A stretch of 64,000 nt of DNA. Source: Litorivivens sp041625575. Lineage in GTDB: Bacteria > Pseudomonadota > Gammaproteobacteria > Pseudomonadales > Spongiibacteraceae. Both the position numbers and the translations under genes were made by a program. The notes beneath the pieces are model-generated. The model was not told the origin of the DNA. It did not search any database and worked only from the letters and a program-made list of their open reading frames with translations. This document shows positions 49,755 through 59,327 of this stretch, piece by piece; position 1 is the first letter of the stretch; every line of letters starts with the position of its first letter. The stretch is taken from contig JBFJTG010000002.1 of NCBI GenBank assembly GCA_041625575.1, positions 1 through 64,000 on the forward strand, given 5' to 3'.

Positions 49755-50969
49755 GTGATAATAGGACTGTGCCGTGAGCACGCCGCCGGTGAAACCCGTG
49801 TAGCGCTCACACCCCCGAACATCAAAACCCTGGTAGAAAAGGGCCAAACCTGTCTGGTAGAAACCGGCGCCGGTACGGCTGCAGGGATTTCCGACGCGGA
49901 CTTTACAGAGGCGGGTGCAGAAATTGTTCCCTCCCCGGACGCCATCTTTGAGCGCTCCGAACTGGTGCTTGGCATACAGCCCGTAAGCCCGGACGCCAGC
50001 CTGCGAGAGGCACATCTGGCGCGTTTGCGAGAGGGTCAAATGATCGCCGGCATGCTTGACCCGCTAGGCGAAGCCGAACTCGCCCAGCAAATTGCTGCGC
50101 GCGGAGTCACCTCGCTAGGCCTGGAAATGGTACCCCGTATCAGCCGCGCCCAGAGCATGGACGTGCTTTCTTCTATGGCCACTATCGGCGGTTACCACGC
50201 CGTACTGCACGCCGCCAGCCTGGCGCCGCGTATATTCCCCATGATGATGACAGCCGGCGGAACGCTAAAAGCCTGCAACGTCCTTATTCTGGGTGCCGGT
50301 GTAGCAGGCCTGCAGGCCTGCGCAACGGCCAAGCGTCTCGGCGCTGTTGTGTCTGCCTACGATATTCGCCCTGCGGCTGCCGACCAGATTCTCTCCGTAG
50401 GTGCCAAGCCTATCGAACTGGAATTGGAAAACGAGGAAGCGGAAGACGCTGGCGGTTATGCCAAGGAACAAACTGCTGACCAGCTCGCCAAACAGCAAGC
50501 CGCTCTGGCAAAAGTACTGGCGACTCAAGACGTCATTATTACGACGGCTGCTGTACCGGGCCGCCGCTCACCCGTACTAATCACCGAAGACATGCTGAAA
50601 TCGGTCAAGCCGGGTACGGTTATTGTTGATATCGCTGCCGAGCGCGGCGGTAACTGCGCCGCGACCAAGGCTGGCGAAGTCATCAATGTTGAAGGCGTGA
50701 TAATCAGCGGCCCGCTTAACTTGCCCGCCCGCCACCCCTTCCATGCCAGCCAGATGTTTGGCAATAACATGACAACCTTGTTAAGCCACCTGTTGGACGA
50801 CGACGGCGTGTTGCAGCTCGATTTCGACGACGAGATCGTTGCCGGCACCGTGGTTACCCATAAGGGCGAAGTGACACACGCGATGATCCGCAACATTCTC
50901 AAGCTGCCAGAGATGCAATTAGGCACGCCTCCGGCTGAAGAAGTCGCCGACGAGAAAACAGGAGAATAA
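49755..50969 (+). CDS. pntA: NAD(P) transhydrogenase subunit alpha part 1 (PntAA)
   Basis: The NAD(H)-binding dI component of the proton-translocating transhydrogenase, 404 residues. It begins VIIGLCREHAAGETRVALTP, has the mobile-loop region and the Rossmann motif VLILGAGVAGLQACATAKRLGAVVSAYDIRP, and the ITTAAVPGRRSPVLITEDML segment. GTG at 49755 is taken as start because AAAGGAG lies 7 bases before it and it aligns with the family start; the frame is open to 49710. The C-terminal membrane helices found in E. coli PntA are encoded by the next gene instead. Confidence 0.93.
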   Translation: MIIGLCREHAAGETRVALTPPNIKTLVEKGQTCLVETGAGTAAGISDADFTEAGAEIVPSPDAIFERSELVLGIQPVSPDASLREAHLARLREGQMIAGMLDPLGEAELAQQIAARGVTSLGLEMVPRISRAQSMDVLSSMATIGGYHAVLHAASLAPRIFPMMMTAGGTLKACNVLILGAGVAGLQACATAKRLGAVVSAYDIRPAAADQILSVGAKPIELELENEEAEDAGGYAKEQTADQLAKQQAALAKVLATQDVIITTAAVPGRRSPVLITEDMLKSVKPGTVIVDIAAERGGNCAATKAGEVINVEGVIISGPLNLPARHPFHASQMFGNNMTTLLSHLLDDDGVLQLDFDDEIVAGTVVTHKGEVTHAMIRNILKLPEMQLGTPPAEEVADEKTGE

Positions 50970-50971
50970 CC

Positions 50972-51256
50972 ATGGAAATTTTATTAATGCAGGTGAGCCT
51001 GTTCGTGCTCGCCCTGTTACTCGGCGTAGAACTGATTACCAAGGTTCCACCAACACTGCACACACCTCTGATGTCAGGCACCAATGCCATCTCGGGCATT
51101 GCTGTGGTTGGCGCCATTTTAGCTGCGGGTAACACTGATGGCGGAGAATTGGCTCGCTGGATGGGCTTTATCGCCGTGACTTTTGCCACCATTAATGTGG
51201 TAGGCGGTTATATGGTTACTAACCGTATGCTCGCCATGTTCAAGAGGAAGAATTAA
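50972..51256 (+). CDS. NAD(P) transhydrogenase subunit alpha part 2 (PntAB)
   Basis: A 94-residue inner-membrane subunit with three hydrophobic helices (residues 3-24, 38-55 and 63-84), the dII portion that in E. coli is fused to PntA. TPLMSGTNAISGIAVVGAI is the conserved first transmembrane pair. It starts 2 bases after the pntAA stop with GGAG before it and is 2 bases from pntB. Confidence 0.93.
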   Translation: MEILLMQVSLFVLALLLGVELITKVPPTLHTPLMSGTNAISGIAVVGAILAAGNTDGGELARWMGFIAVTFATINVVGGYMVTNRMLAMFKRKN

Positions 51257-51258
51257 TC

Positions 51259-52662
51259 ATGCAGCTAATATGGATGGATCTTGCCTACCTGGTCGCAGCC
51301 GTGCTGTTTGTCATGGGCATTAAGGGCCTGACAAAACCCAAAACAGCCGTGCGCGGCAACTTGCTGTCAGCAACCGGTATGCTGCTCGCTGTTGTGGTAA
51401 CGCTGATCGATAAAAACATCGTCAGCTTTGACATGATCATTGGCGGCGCAATACTGGGTGCCGTTATCGGTTTCGTGCTCGCCAAAAAAGTTCAGATGAC
51501 AGCCATGCCTCAGCTGGTTGCAGTATTGAACGGTTTTGGTGGCGGCGCGTCACTCGGCCTTGCTGCCGCGAGTTACCTACAGTCATTAGGTGGCACCGGA
51601 TTCGCGCCCGGCGCAGTGGGTGTATTTACCCTTGTAACAACCGCACTTGCGGTCATTATCGGTGCTGTCACGCTCACAGGCTCAGTGATTGCCTTCGCCA
51701 AACTGCAGGAAATCATACCCGGTCAGCCTATCGGCTTCCCCGGCATGACCGGCTTTAATGGCCTCTTGTTAGTCGGCTCACTGGCACTGACGGTGATGCT
51801 CGCAATTGATCCCACCAACACCACGTATTTCTGGGTGGCTATCGCGCTGGCAGCGATATTGGGACTCACGCTTGTTCTGCCCATCGGTGGCGCAGACATG
51901 CCCGTCGTTATCGCCCTGCTCAACAGCTATTCCGGCATTGCAGCGGCCTTCGCCGGCTTTGTTATGGGCAACACCGTACTCATCGTCGCGGGCTCACTCG
52001 TTGGCGCCTCAGGTCTCATTCTGACCAAGATCATGTGTGTGGCGATGAACCGCTCACTGCCCAACGTACTGTTTGGCCGCATGGGCGCAGTGTCCGAAGG
52101 CGAAGGTGCCGGCGACGAAATCTACGAAGGCAAAATCACTAGCGCAAGTGCCGAAGAAATCGGCATGCTGCTTGAGACCTGCCAGAAAGTGATTATCGTT
52201 CCAGGCTTCGGTATGGCCCTGTCGCAAGCACAACACGCTGTGCGCGAACTGGCTGATGCTATCGAGCGCAAGGGCGGTGAAGTGCTTTACGCGATTCACC
52301 CCGTTGCCGGTCGTATGCCCGGGCACATGAACGTACTGCTTGCAGAGGCTGAAGTGCCTTACGAGAAGCTGATCGAAATGGAACGCATCAACCCTCAATT
52401 CGAGGACTGCGACATGGCCATCGTCCTGGGCGCTAACGATGTTACCAACCCCTCGGCGCGCGAAGAAAAAGGCAGCCCCATTTACGGCATGCCGATTCTC
52501 AACGTTGATAAAGCGCGCACGGTTGTTGTCATCAAGCGTAGCTTGAGCGCCGGTTTTGCCGGCCTGCCCAACCCGCTGTTTGCCTTGGACAACACCTTGA
52601 TGGTATTTGGCGACGGTAAAAAAGCCGTTATCGATATCACTACAAGCCTGGAAAACGGTTAA
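51259..52662 (+). CDS. pntB: NAD(P) transhydrogenase subunit beta (PntB)
   Basis: A 467-residue subunit with eight or nine membrane helices (dII) and a C-terminal NADP(H)-binding domain (dIII). Conserved segments include GGGASLGLAAASYL, the proton-path region GFNGLLLVGSLAL, IIVPGFGMALSQAQHAVREL (dIII GxGxxxA/V) and VLGANDVTNPSAREEKGSPIYGMPILNVDKA. Uses the proton gradient to make NADPH from NADH. Ends before a strong terminator. Confidence 0.96.
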   Translation: MQLIWMDLAYLVAAVLFVMGIKGLTKPKTAVRGNLLSATGMLLAVVVTLIDKNIVSFDMIIGGAILGAVIGFVLAKKVQMTAMPQLVAVLNGFGGGASLGLAAASYLQSLGGTGFAPGAVGVFTLVTTALAVIIGAVTLTGSVIAFAKLQEIIPGQPIGFPGMTGFNGLLLVGSLALTVMLAIDPTNTTYFWVAIALAAILGLTLVLPIGGADMPVVIALLNSYSGIAAAFAGFVMGNTVLIVAGSLVGASGLILTKIMCVAMNRSLPNVLFGRMGAVSEGEGAGDEIYEGKITSASAEEIGMLLETCQKVIIVPGFGMALSQAQHAVRELADAIERKGGEVLYAIHPVAGRMPGHMNVLLAEAEVPYEKLIEMERINPQFEDCDMAIVLGANDVTNPSAREEKGSPIYGMPILNVDKARTVVVIKRSLSAGFAGLPNPLFALDNTLMVFGDGKKAVIDITTSLENG

Positions 52663-52684
52663 GCTAAAAAGCGCCCCGCAAACC

Positions 52685-52718
52685 AAGCCCCGCCACCGAA
52701 AGGTCGCGGGGCTTTTTT
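52685..52718 (+). terminator. Rho-independent terminator of the pnt operon
   Basis: A 9-bp stem AAGCCCCGC/GCGGGGCTT with a 12-base loop, followed by a run of six T. Located 23 bases after the pntB stop. Confidence 0.93.
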
Positions 52719-52850
52719 ATCTGTACAAATCCTGTTCAAATTCTTCGATTCTGCTATTGTATTGTTGAGTTAGCATTGATCACTCCTCACTGCGCGTGAT
52801 CTTTCTAATCAATTAATGCCAACCTTCAAAGCAAACAAAGGACTCTACGG

Positions 52851-53417
52851 ATGGCCACTAGCAAATCTTCAGACCCAATCGCCGCAATAAAAAAAGAAAT
52901 CGCCGCTTTGGAAAACAGAGTAGAAAGCGCGCGCAAAAACTTGGTATCGGACGCTGAAAAAGCGGTGAAGCAGGCTAAAGCTCAGGTAGAAAAAGCCCGC
53001 AAGCGTATCGCTGATGAGCAAAAGCGCCTAAAAGAGCTGCAAGCTAAAGCCAAAAAGGAGCTCAATGCTCGACTGGACCAGCAAATCAAGAAGGCCAAAG
53101 ACACGCTGGATAAAGCCAAGGATCTGGAAAATGACGCCCGTGCAGTTTGGTCGTTAACCAAAGACGATTTCGAAGCGGTTAAAAAGGAATACTCTCGAGC
53201 CTTAGCGCTAGGTAAAGCAAGAATAGCCGCTCGCAAAAAAGCTCAGGCCAAGAAAGCCCCGGCTAAAAAGGCTGCCGCACCGAAGAAAAAAGCGGCTGCC
53301 AAAAAAGCACCGGCTAAGAAAAAGGCTGCCGCTCCCAAGAAAAAAGCGGCTGCCAAAAAGACTCCGGCCAAAAAGGCCGCTCCCAAGAAAAAAGCAGCGG
53401 CCAAGAAAAAGGCCTAA
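52851..53417 (+). CDS. Histone H1-like/AlgP-type Lys-Ala-rich DNA-binding protein
   Basis: A 188-residue basic protein. Residues 10-110 form a long charged coiled coil (KKEIAALENRVESARKNL through LDKAKDLENDARAVWSLTKDDF), and the last 70 residues are almost only Lys, Ala and Pro in repeats such as KKAAAKKAPAKKKAAAPKKK, the tail type found in AlgP (AlgR3) and other H1-like bacterial proteins. Such tails bind DNA without sequence specificity. The tail-coding DNA is itself repetitive and may vary in length between strains. Confidence 0.85.
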   Translation: MATSKSSDPIAAIKKEIAALENRVESARKNLVSDAEKAVKQAKAQVEKARKRIADEQKRLKELQAKAKKELNARLDQQIKKAKDTLDKAKDLENDARAVWSLTKDDFEAVKKEYSRALALGKARIAARKKAQAKKAPAKKAAAPKKKAAAKKAPAKKKAAAPKKKAAAKKTPAKKAAPKKKAAAKKKA

Positions 53418-53433
53418 TTTAACCTCAGGATAA

Positions 53434-53462
53434 AGAGTCACTATCGCCTTGTTAGTGACTCT
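53434..53462. terminator. Hairpin between convergent genes
   Basis: A perfect 10-bp inverted repeat AGAGTCACTA/TAGTGACTCT with a 9-base loop lies 17 bases after the histone-like gene and before the end of the opposing epimerase gene. It lacks a T-run, so termination strength is uncertain. Confidence 0.45.
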
Positions 53463-53500
53463 CCCTGACGCAGGCCAGTATTGCGGGAACGGTCGCGAGC

Positions 53501-54430
53501 TCAGGCGCGCTTGATTAATTCAGGTGACAAACTTCGCACCATGGACAGAATACCCTGCTTCCAGTCCATACCCGTTTCACCGATCAGTTCATGCATACGA
53601 GAAGTATCGATTTGCAGGCTACCGAAGGCTTTTGGGTTTTCGGTAAACCTGGGTTCAAAACCGCTCAATTCACTCAGATATGCACACCACTCTTCAATAC
53701 TGACCGCCTGTGAACCACCGAAATTGGTGGTTGTTACTTCAGGGCTTGCTGCTGCCAGCAGGTAGGGCAGCTTCGCGATGTAGTCTGAAGAATGTAGCAA
53801 GTTATATACATTAGGCCCGTCGGGATGAAGCTCAATGGGAATACCTTCTTTCATCATCAGGAGATGAAAATACGGCCAGCCACCATTATCGCCGTAAGGT
53901 ACGCTCAAGCGCGCGATAGTTGTAGGAATATTGTGTTGGTGGGCAACAAAACGGCATACCGTTTCAGCTGCAATTTTGGCAATGCTGTAAGTTGGAAACA
54001 TCACCCGGTGATTGTCGCCCAAGGGCGCAGATTCCTCGCGCGGCTCCTGCCCGGCGTATTCGTAGACCGCCGTCGACGAGAAATGAAGGAAGGCTTTGAC
54101 GCTCTTGCAGTGCGTCATCAGATTTCCAACGCCTTCGGCGTTCGCCTTTAGGTCGTATTCAAAATCACCACTTTTGACAACGGCAAAATTGATGACGTAG
54201 TCAAAATCCGTCGGACAGCTAGCCAAAGTAGCTTTATCAGCCAGATCGGCCCTAACCGTCTTGGCTCCCATCGCTTCAATTGTCTTCCGGCCGGCTTCAT
54301 CACTAAAACGCGCCAGCGCGGTTACATCAGCTATTGCCGCCAAAGATTCCACAGCCGGCAGCGCCACCTGGCCCGTCGGCCCTGTTATCAGAATTTTTTT
54401 GCCACTTAGGTCAACCGGTTTTACCGCCAT
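53501..54430 (-). CDS. NAD-dependent epimerase/dehydratase family protein
   Basis: A 309-residue extended SDR. ILITGPTGQVALPAVESLA binds NAD, HFSSTAVYEYAG holds the catalytic Ser/Thr, and the YSIAKIAAE motif gives the YxxxK pair (Tyr and Lys). RLSVPYGDNGG follows, as in sugar-nucleotide epimerases. Substrate is unknown; the family also contains hydroxysteroid-type enzymes. A single gene between the histone-like gene and carbonic anhydrase. Confidence 0.82.
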   Translation of the reverse strand: MAVKPVDLSGKKILITGPTGQVALPAVESLAAIADVTALARFSDEAGRKTIEAMGAKTVRADLADKATLASCPTDFDYVINFAVVKSGDFEYDLKANAEGVGNLMTHCKSVKAFLHFSSTAVYEYAGQEPREESAPLGDNHRVMFPTYSIAKIAAETVCRFVAHQHNIPTTIARLSVPYGDNGGWPYFHLLMMKEGIPIELHPDGPNVYNLLHSSDYIAKLPYLLAAASPEVTTTNFGGSQAVSIEEWCAYLSELSGFEPRFTENPKAFGSLQIDTSRMHELIGETGMDWKQGILSMVRSLSPELIKRA

Positions 54431-54524
54431 GCTTACTATCTCCCCGCCAAAGCGTCCATTGTAGTGAGGGCGTTACCCCGGCAACGCCACCCAAACGGAT
54501 GATTGGAAGATTCAAAGAGGAAGA

Positions 54525-55169
54525 TCAGGCGCTCGGTGAGTCGCATTCCAGCTGGTAAACCGGAGCGAGCTGGTCAGGATCCGAAATGGTAGTTCGCAAA
54601 TCGCGTATCAGTCCATCGCGCACGCTATAAATCCAGCCGTGAACATGGAGCTCCTGGCCGCGCGCCCAGGCATTTTGAATGGTCGTGGTGTGGCAGACAT
54701 TCTCAAGCTGCGCGAGCACATTGTACTCGCACAATCTGTCTATTCGCTCTTCTTCGCTTAGCGCGTCAAGCTCGTCATGATGACGACGGTAAACATCTTT
54801 TATATTTCGCAGCCAGCTATCAATCAGGCCGAACTGCGAGCTGCCCATAGCCGCCATGACGCCACCGCAGGCATAATGCCCGCATACGATAACGTGTTTG
54901 ACCTTCAGCACCTCGACCGCATACTGGATGACAGACTGACAATTCAGGTCAGTGTGAATCACCACGTTGGCGATGTTTCGATGTACAAAAACCTCCCCTG
55001 GCATCATGCCGAGAATCTGGTTCGCGGGAACCCGACTATCCGAGCATCCAATCCAAAGGTATTCAGGTGTCTGCTGCGCCGACAATTTTTCAAAAAAAGT
55101 TGGGTCGTCTGCCTTGATACGGGCAGCCCATTGCCGGTTATATTCCAGCAGGTTGCGAGAGGAGTCCAT
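54525..55169 (-). CDS. can: Beta-class carbonic anhydrase
   Basis: A 214-residue zinc enzyme interconverting CO2 and bicarbonate. The ligands C42, D44, H98 and C101, with R46 (CSDSRVP and CGHYACGGV), are at the same numbers as in E. coli Can. HRNIANVVIHTDLN and SWLRNIKDVY are also conserved. Supplies bicarbonate for carboxylations. Confidence 0.95.
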   Translation of the reverse strand: MDSSRNLLEYNRQWAARIKADDPTFFEKLSAQQTPEYLWIGCSDSRVPANQILGMMPGEVFVHRNIANVVIHTDLNCQSVIQYAVEVLKVKHVIVCGHYACGGVMAAMGSSQFGLIDSWLRNIKDVYRRHHDELDALSEEERIDRLCEYNVLAQLENVCHTTTIQNAWARGQELHVHGWIYSVRDGLIRDLRTTISDPDQLAPVYQLECDSPSA

Positions 55170-55239
55170 GTGTGTATTCTCACTTACTACGATAAACAGA
55201 TGGGGAAACGGGAGCGGCTGCTGCCGCCCCGCGACGATA

Positions 55240-56094
55240 TTATTTGTAGCTTAGCTCTGCACTCAAATTGCGTGCAAAATCCTGAAGTTCCAGCATGTTT
55301 TCGGGACCTAAACGCCAAACCCATTTTGTAAATGGGGCTGCACTTTCAAACTCGGAATCCGCATATTCGTAAAATACATGGGGCCGAATCAGTTTTGCGC
55401 CAACAGGAGGCTCGCTCACCGAGCGTACCCGACCCAGCGCCTCCATAAAGCGCTGATTGAAAGTGCCGGACTTGCCCAGCTCACCGTAAGCACGCTCCAG
55501 CAAGGGCAACCAATCACGATAGTATCGGGCAGCGTCTTTTACCGGAATCTCAGCCATTACCGCTATTAATGGGTCCCAGCGAGAGTAATTACCCGAGTCG
55601 GCGACGTAGCTTTCTCCGCCACCGGGAAGGACCAGAAAAGGATCTTTTTCATATTTAACCGGAGAATGCTTATAGGGAATTTTACCATCGGCAACCAAAT
55701 CTACCGTTAGCACCCACTTGCGAATCTGCTCGGCCGGCGTCAGCCAACGCACAAAATGCTGGGCCAAGTCGGTCATGGCCTGCTTTACGCGAAGATCACT
55801 GTTATTGAGGGATAAGGGAGCACTTACCCGCGGGGGTTCAGCCGCCGGCTCGGGTTTCGGCTCCGGCTCCGGTGTCGGTTCAACGATAGGCTCTGGTTCA
55901 GGGGAAACGGGGTCGGATGACTTTTTTACCACCGGCTCGGGTTTAACCACCTTGGGTTCCTTCACTGCGGGTTCCGGCGCTTGCATCTCATCCTGGTCGA
56001 TCTGATTCCATTCAGATGTCGATGAGCTGTAAAACACATAACCAACAGCAAGGGCAATCGATAGCAAGATTGCGACAATAACTTTTCCGTTCAC
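55240..56094 (-). CDS. DUF3014 domain membrane-anchored protein
   Basis: A 284-residue protein with one N-terminal membrane anchor (residues 5-23), a Pro/Glu/Lys-rich linker (about 30-90, with PEPEP repeats) and a periplasmic DUF3014 domain containing FVRWLTPAEQIRKWVLTVDLVADGKIP, YSRWDPLIAVMAEI and NQRFMEALGRVRS. The family is of unknown function, and the linker could span the periplasm as in TonB-like proteins. Divergent from the GlxA-type regulator with about 300 bases between, in which I see no further feature. Confidence 0.85.
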   Translation of the reverse strand: MNGKVIVAILLSIALAVGYVFYSSSTSEWNQIDQDEMQAPEPAVKEPKVVKPEPVVKKSSDPVSPEPEPIVEPTPEPEPKPEPAAEPPRVSAPLSLNNSDLRVKQAMTDLAQHFVRWLTPAEQIRKWVLTVDLVADGKIPYKHSPVKYEKDPFLVLPGGGESYVADSGNYSRWDPLIAVMAEIPVKDAARYYRDWLPLLERAYGELGKSGTFNQRFMEALGRVRSVSEPPVGAKLIRPHVFYEYADSEFESAAPFTKWVWRLGPENMLELQDFARNLSAELSYK

Positions 56095-56391
56095 AAGCAG
56101 ATCCTTTTATAGCTTTATGCGTGGCATCATACTGATCAATCACCCCCACTGCCAAGCGATTTACCCCCCTAAAACGCGAGAGCTACCCACTGCATTCAAG
56201 TGGGGCACGCCGCCCGCTGGCTATTTTCAAAAACAAGCTCCGGAGACCCTAACGGGGCTCAAGTAGCCCAGATCTAGAAGCGAGCCCCAAAGAAGCATTT
56301 TCAGAATAGGCGCATCAATCTAGATAATACTGGCCAAATCGGCAATTTGCGGGTAATTTCGGTCAAACGCAGGCGCGACGTCAACTTCCTT

Positions 56392-57390
56392 ATGCCAGAG
56401 ATTGCCATACTTGCAGCACCAAACGTTTCCGCCGCCAGCTTGTTTGGCGCCGCTGAAATGTTCGCCGCCGCCAATCGCGTTATCCTGAGCACCGCCCAGC
56501 CGACCGGGCTTTTCAATGTTTCACTGTGTTCGATGAGCGGGGCACCGGTGATGACTAGCGGCGGTGTAGTGATATCAATACCGACCGCACTCGAAAACTT
56601 GCAACATGCCGATCTCCTCTACATCGCGCCACCCAGCATTCATTCAAAAAGTGAGCTCGGTCAACAAACTCAAGCTTGGGCGAAAGTGGTCGCGTGGTTA
56701 CAATCAGAACACGAGCGCTACAGCTGTATCGCAAGCCACTGCTGCGGTAGCTTTATTCTGGCGCAAAGTGGCCTGCTTGGGGGCGGTCAGGCAACATCGG
56801 CATGGTGGCTCAATAATGTATTGGCCGCCGAGCACCCGGATATTGCTGTTGATCCCGACGCTATCGTAGTGCGTTCGGACCGATATGTAACTGCCGCCGG
56901 CACCAGCGCGTATCAGGATCTGATCATCGAATTCATACGGGAGTTCGCCGGACCGAGCGTATCGCGACTCACAGCAAAATACTGGATGACCGACCGACAA
57001 CGACGCAGCCAATCAGCATACAGACTCGCCGCTGACAGTGGCCCCGGCCAAGACGAGCTTGCTGAGCAGGCCCGACGCTGGATTAAAAAACATCTGTCTA
57101 CCAACTTCAAAATCGACGACCTCGCTCATGCGCTGAACACCACCCCGCGGACTTTGCTCAGGCGAATGCAGGAGCATACCGGCGATTCAGTCCAATCGCT
57201 GATCCAGAAGATACGCATCGAACACAGCAAGGTACTGCTTGAAACAACAGATCTGAAGCTACAAAGCATTGCCCGGCGCTGCGGCTACCTTGACGAAAGT
57301 GCTTTTCGGCGGGTATTCAAGCGACATTGTGGAATGTCAGCGAGGGAGTTCCGCTTGCGCTTTAACGCAAAACGTGACTACGTCGACTAA
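56392..57390 (+). CDS. GlxA family AraC-type transcriptional regulator
   Basis: A 332-residue regulator with an N-terminal DJ-1/PfpI (class I glutamine amidotransferase-like) domain, including SHCCGSFILAQSGLLGGGQATSAW around the nucleophile-elbow Cys, and a C-terminal AraC DNA-binding domain (LAHALNTTPRTLLRRMQEHTG and IARRCGYLDESAFRRVFKRHCGMSAREFR). Relatives control carnitine, choline or arginine use. ATG at 56392 (MPEIAILAAP) aligns with the family start; an upstream TTG at 56347 is possible. The target is unknown. Confidence 0.85.
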   Translation: MPEIAILAAPNVSAASLFGAAEMFAAANRVILSTAQPTGLFNVSLCSMSGAPVMTSGGVVISIPTALENLQHADLLYIAPPSIHSKSELGQQTQAWAKVVAWLQSEHERYSCIASHCCGSFILAQSGLLGGGQATSAWWLNNVLAAEHPDIAVDPDAIVVRSDRYVTAAGTSAYQDLIIEFIREFAGPSVSRLTAKYWMTDRQRRSQSAYRLAADSGPGQDELAEQARRWIKKHLSTNFKIDDLAHALNTTPRTLLRRMQEHTGDSVQSLIQKIRIEHSKVLLETTDLKLQSIARRCGYLDESAFRRVFKRHCGMSAREFRLRFNAKRDYVD

Positions 57391-57596
57391 ACACCTTGAT
57401 TTATAAGCAAATATATTTGAAACTCACAGCCTGAGACAAGCAAAGATGGCGGCTATTCCGAATCCACAAGTCATCATCACTACATTGATATCCCTTGAGC
57501 GGATGCACGCGGTGGTGATTATGTTGTTGAATAACGATAAGAAAGCAGTAGCTGCTTGCAGCGAGCGCACTATACTGAAGAATTACTGGCGGTAAC

Positions 57597-59324
57597 ATGG
57601 CGGCAACAATGCAAAACGTTTCACTAAACAGTCTGGCCCGGCGCCTCGTCAAAGACGGAATTCTGTCCGACAGTCAGGCCATCGACGCAATGACTGCCGC
57701 CCAACAGGAAAAAATCACCCTCGGCAGCTATTTGGTTGGAAAGGAGCTCGTAGACGGCCTGATTGTAGCCCAGGCTGCGGCAGACGAATTCGGCTGCCCA
57801 TTGTTTGATTTGACCGTATTCGATATCGATCATGCGCCAAAGGATGCAATCGACACTAAGCTTCTGACAAAACACAAGGTGCTACCGCTAGTTCGCCGCG
57901 GTAAAAAACTGTTTATAGGTATTGCCGACCCCACTAATTTAAGGGCATTGGATGAAATCAAGTTTCACACCAACCTGAACGTTGAACCTGTCGTCGTAGA
58001 CGAGCGCGGTCTGTTAGAGCTCGTCAATAAGTTTGTGGACGCACAGGAGGAGCCCTTAGGAAGCGGCTTTGGCGATCTCGACGATGAGAGTCTGGATGCA
58101 CTTGAGATCGAATCGGTCGACGAGGCTGGCGACAAAGCAGGCGAAATCAGCCCCGAAGGTGATGATGCCCCCGTTGTCCGTTTCGTCAATAAAGTCTTAC
58201 TCGATGCCATCCGCGGCGGGTCCTCCGATATTCACTTCGAACCCTACGAAAAAACCTATCGCGTGCGCTTTCGCACCGACGGTATCCTGCATGAAGTAGC
58301 CAAACCACCCAAGTCGATTTCCGGCCAACTATCGGCGCGCTTGAAAATCATGTCGGAAATGGACATTTCCGAGCGACGGATACCCCAAGACGGTCGAATC
58401 AAAATGAAGCTCTCTAAAACGAGGGCCATCGACTTTCGGGTAAACACCCTCCCCACCTTGTGGGGCGAAAAAATCGTTCTGCGTATTCTGGATCCCTCCT
58501 CGGCACAAATGGGTATCGATGCGCTGGGTTACGAGCCTGAACAAAAAGACATGTATATGCAGGCTCTAAGCCAACCCCAGGGCATGATCCTTGTCACGGG
58601 CCCCACCGGGAGCGGTAAAACGGTATCCTTGTATACCGGCCTGAATATTCTGAACACGCCCGAAACCAATATTTCCACCGCGGAAGACCCGGTTGAAATT
58701 AACCTTGAAGGAATTAACCAGGTCGCGGTCAATGCCAAGGTAGGCCTGGATTTTGCCACCGCGCTTCGTTCCTTTTTGCGTCAGGATCCGGATATCGTCA
58801 TGGTCGGTGAGATTCGAGATCTGGAAACCGCCGAAATTGCGGTTAAAGCCGCACAAACCGGCCACCTTGTGCTCTCAACACTGCACACCAATAGCGCGGC
58901 TGAAACCCTGACTCGTCTGCGCAATATGGGCGTCCCCTCATTCAATATCGCGACGTCCGTCAGCCTGATTATCGCCCAGCGCCTCGCCAGACGACTTTGC
59001 TCAGAGTGCACGGTATCTGCCGAACTACCTCACGAGGCCATGGTAGAAGCCGGATTTTCCGAAGAGCAAATTGCCACCGCGACGGTAAACAAGCCGGTCG
59101 GCTGCGCTAAGTGCAACAAAGGATACAAAGGCCGTACCGGTATTTATGAAGTAGTTCGCATTACGCCGGAGATAGCGCAGATTATCATGGAGGACGGCAA
59201 CTCACTGCAAATAGCCGCACAACAAAAAGTACACGGTTTCAATAACCTGCGGCAATCTGCATTAATAAAATGTGCGCAAGGCATTATCGGCCTTGAAGAA
59301 GTAAACCGAGTAACCAAGGATTAA
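57597..59324 (+). CDS. pilB: Type IV pilus assembly ATPase PilB
   Basis: A 575-residue hexameric extension ATPase. N-terminal MshEN-type domain (SLNSLARRLVKDGILSD to about 150), then a GspE-type ATPase: Walker A GPTGSGKT at 335-342, Asp box, Walker B around DPDIVMVGEIRD and the His box TGHLVLSTLHTN. A tetracysteine zinc site (C468, C471, C503, C506) is present. Powers pilin polymerisation. First of the pilBCD-coaE-yacG operon. The 206-base gap upstream contains a TATACT box (57571-57576) but no pilA gene. Confidence 0.97.
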   Translation: MAATMQNVSLNSLARRLVKDGILSDSQAIDAMTAAQQEKITLGSYLVGKELVDGLIVAQAAADEFGCPLFDLTVFDIDHAPKDAIDTKLLTKHKVLPLVRRGKKLFIGIADPTNLRALDEIKFHTNLNVEPVVVDERGLLELVNKFVDAQEEPLGSGFGDLDDESLDALEIESVDEAGDKAGEISPEGDDAPVVRFVNKVLLDAIRGGSSDIHFEPYEKTYRVRFRTDGILHEVAKPPKSISGQLSARLKIMSEMDISERRIPQDGRIKMKLSKTRAIDFRVNTLPTLWGEKIVLRILDPSSAQMGIDALGYEPEQKDMYMQALSQPQGMILVTGPTGSGKTVSLYTGLNILNTPETNISTAEDPVEINLEGINQVAVNAKVGLDFATALRSFLRQDPDIVMVGEIRDLETAEIAVKAAQTGHLVLSTLHTNSAAETLTRLRNMGVPSFNIATSVSLIIAQRLARRLCSECTVSAELPHEAMVEAGFSEEQIATATVNKPVGCAKCNKGYKGRTGIYEVVRITPEIAQIIMEDGNSLQIAAQQKVHGFNNLRQSALIKCAQGIIGLEEVNRVTKD

Positions 59325-59327
59325 TCT

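Noticed and set aside
57391..57596. Search for a divergent pilA or a tRNA gene upstream of pilB, as in Pseudomonas
   Set aside because: No pilin leader, cloverleaf or T-loop sequence could be found; the pilin gene is at the left end of the window.
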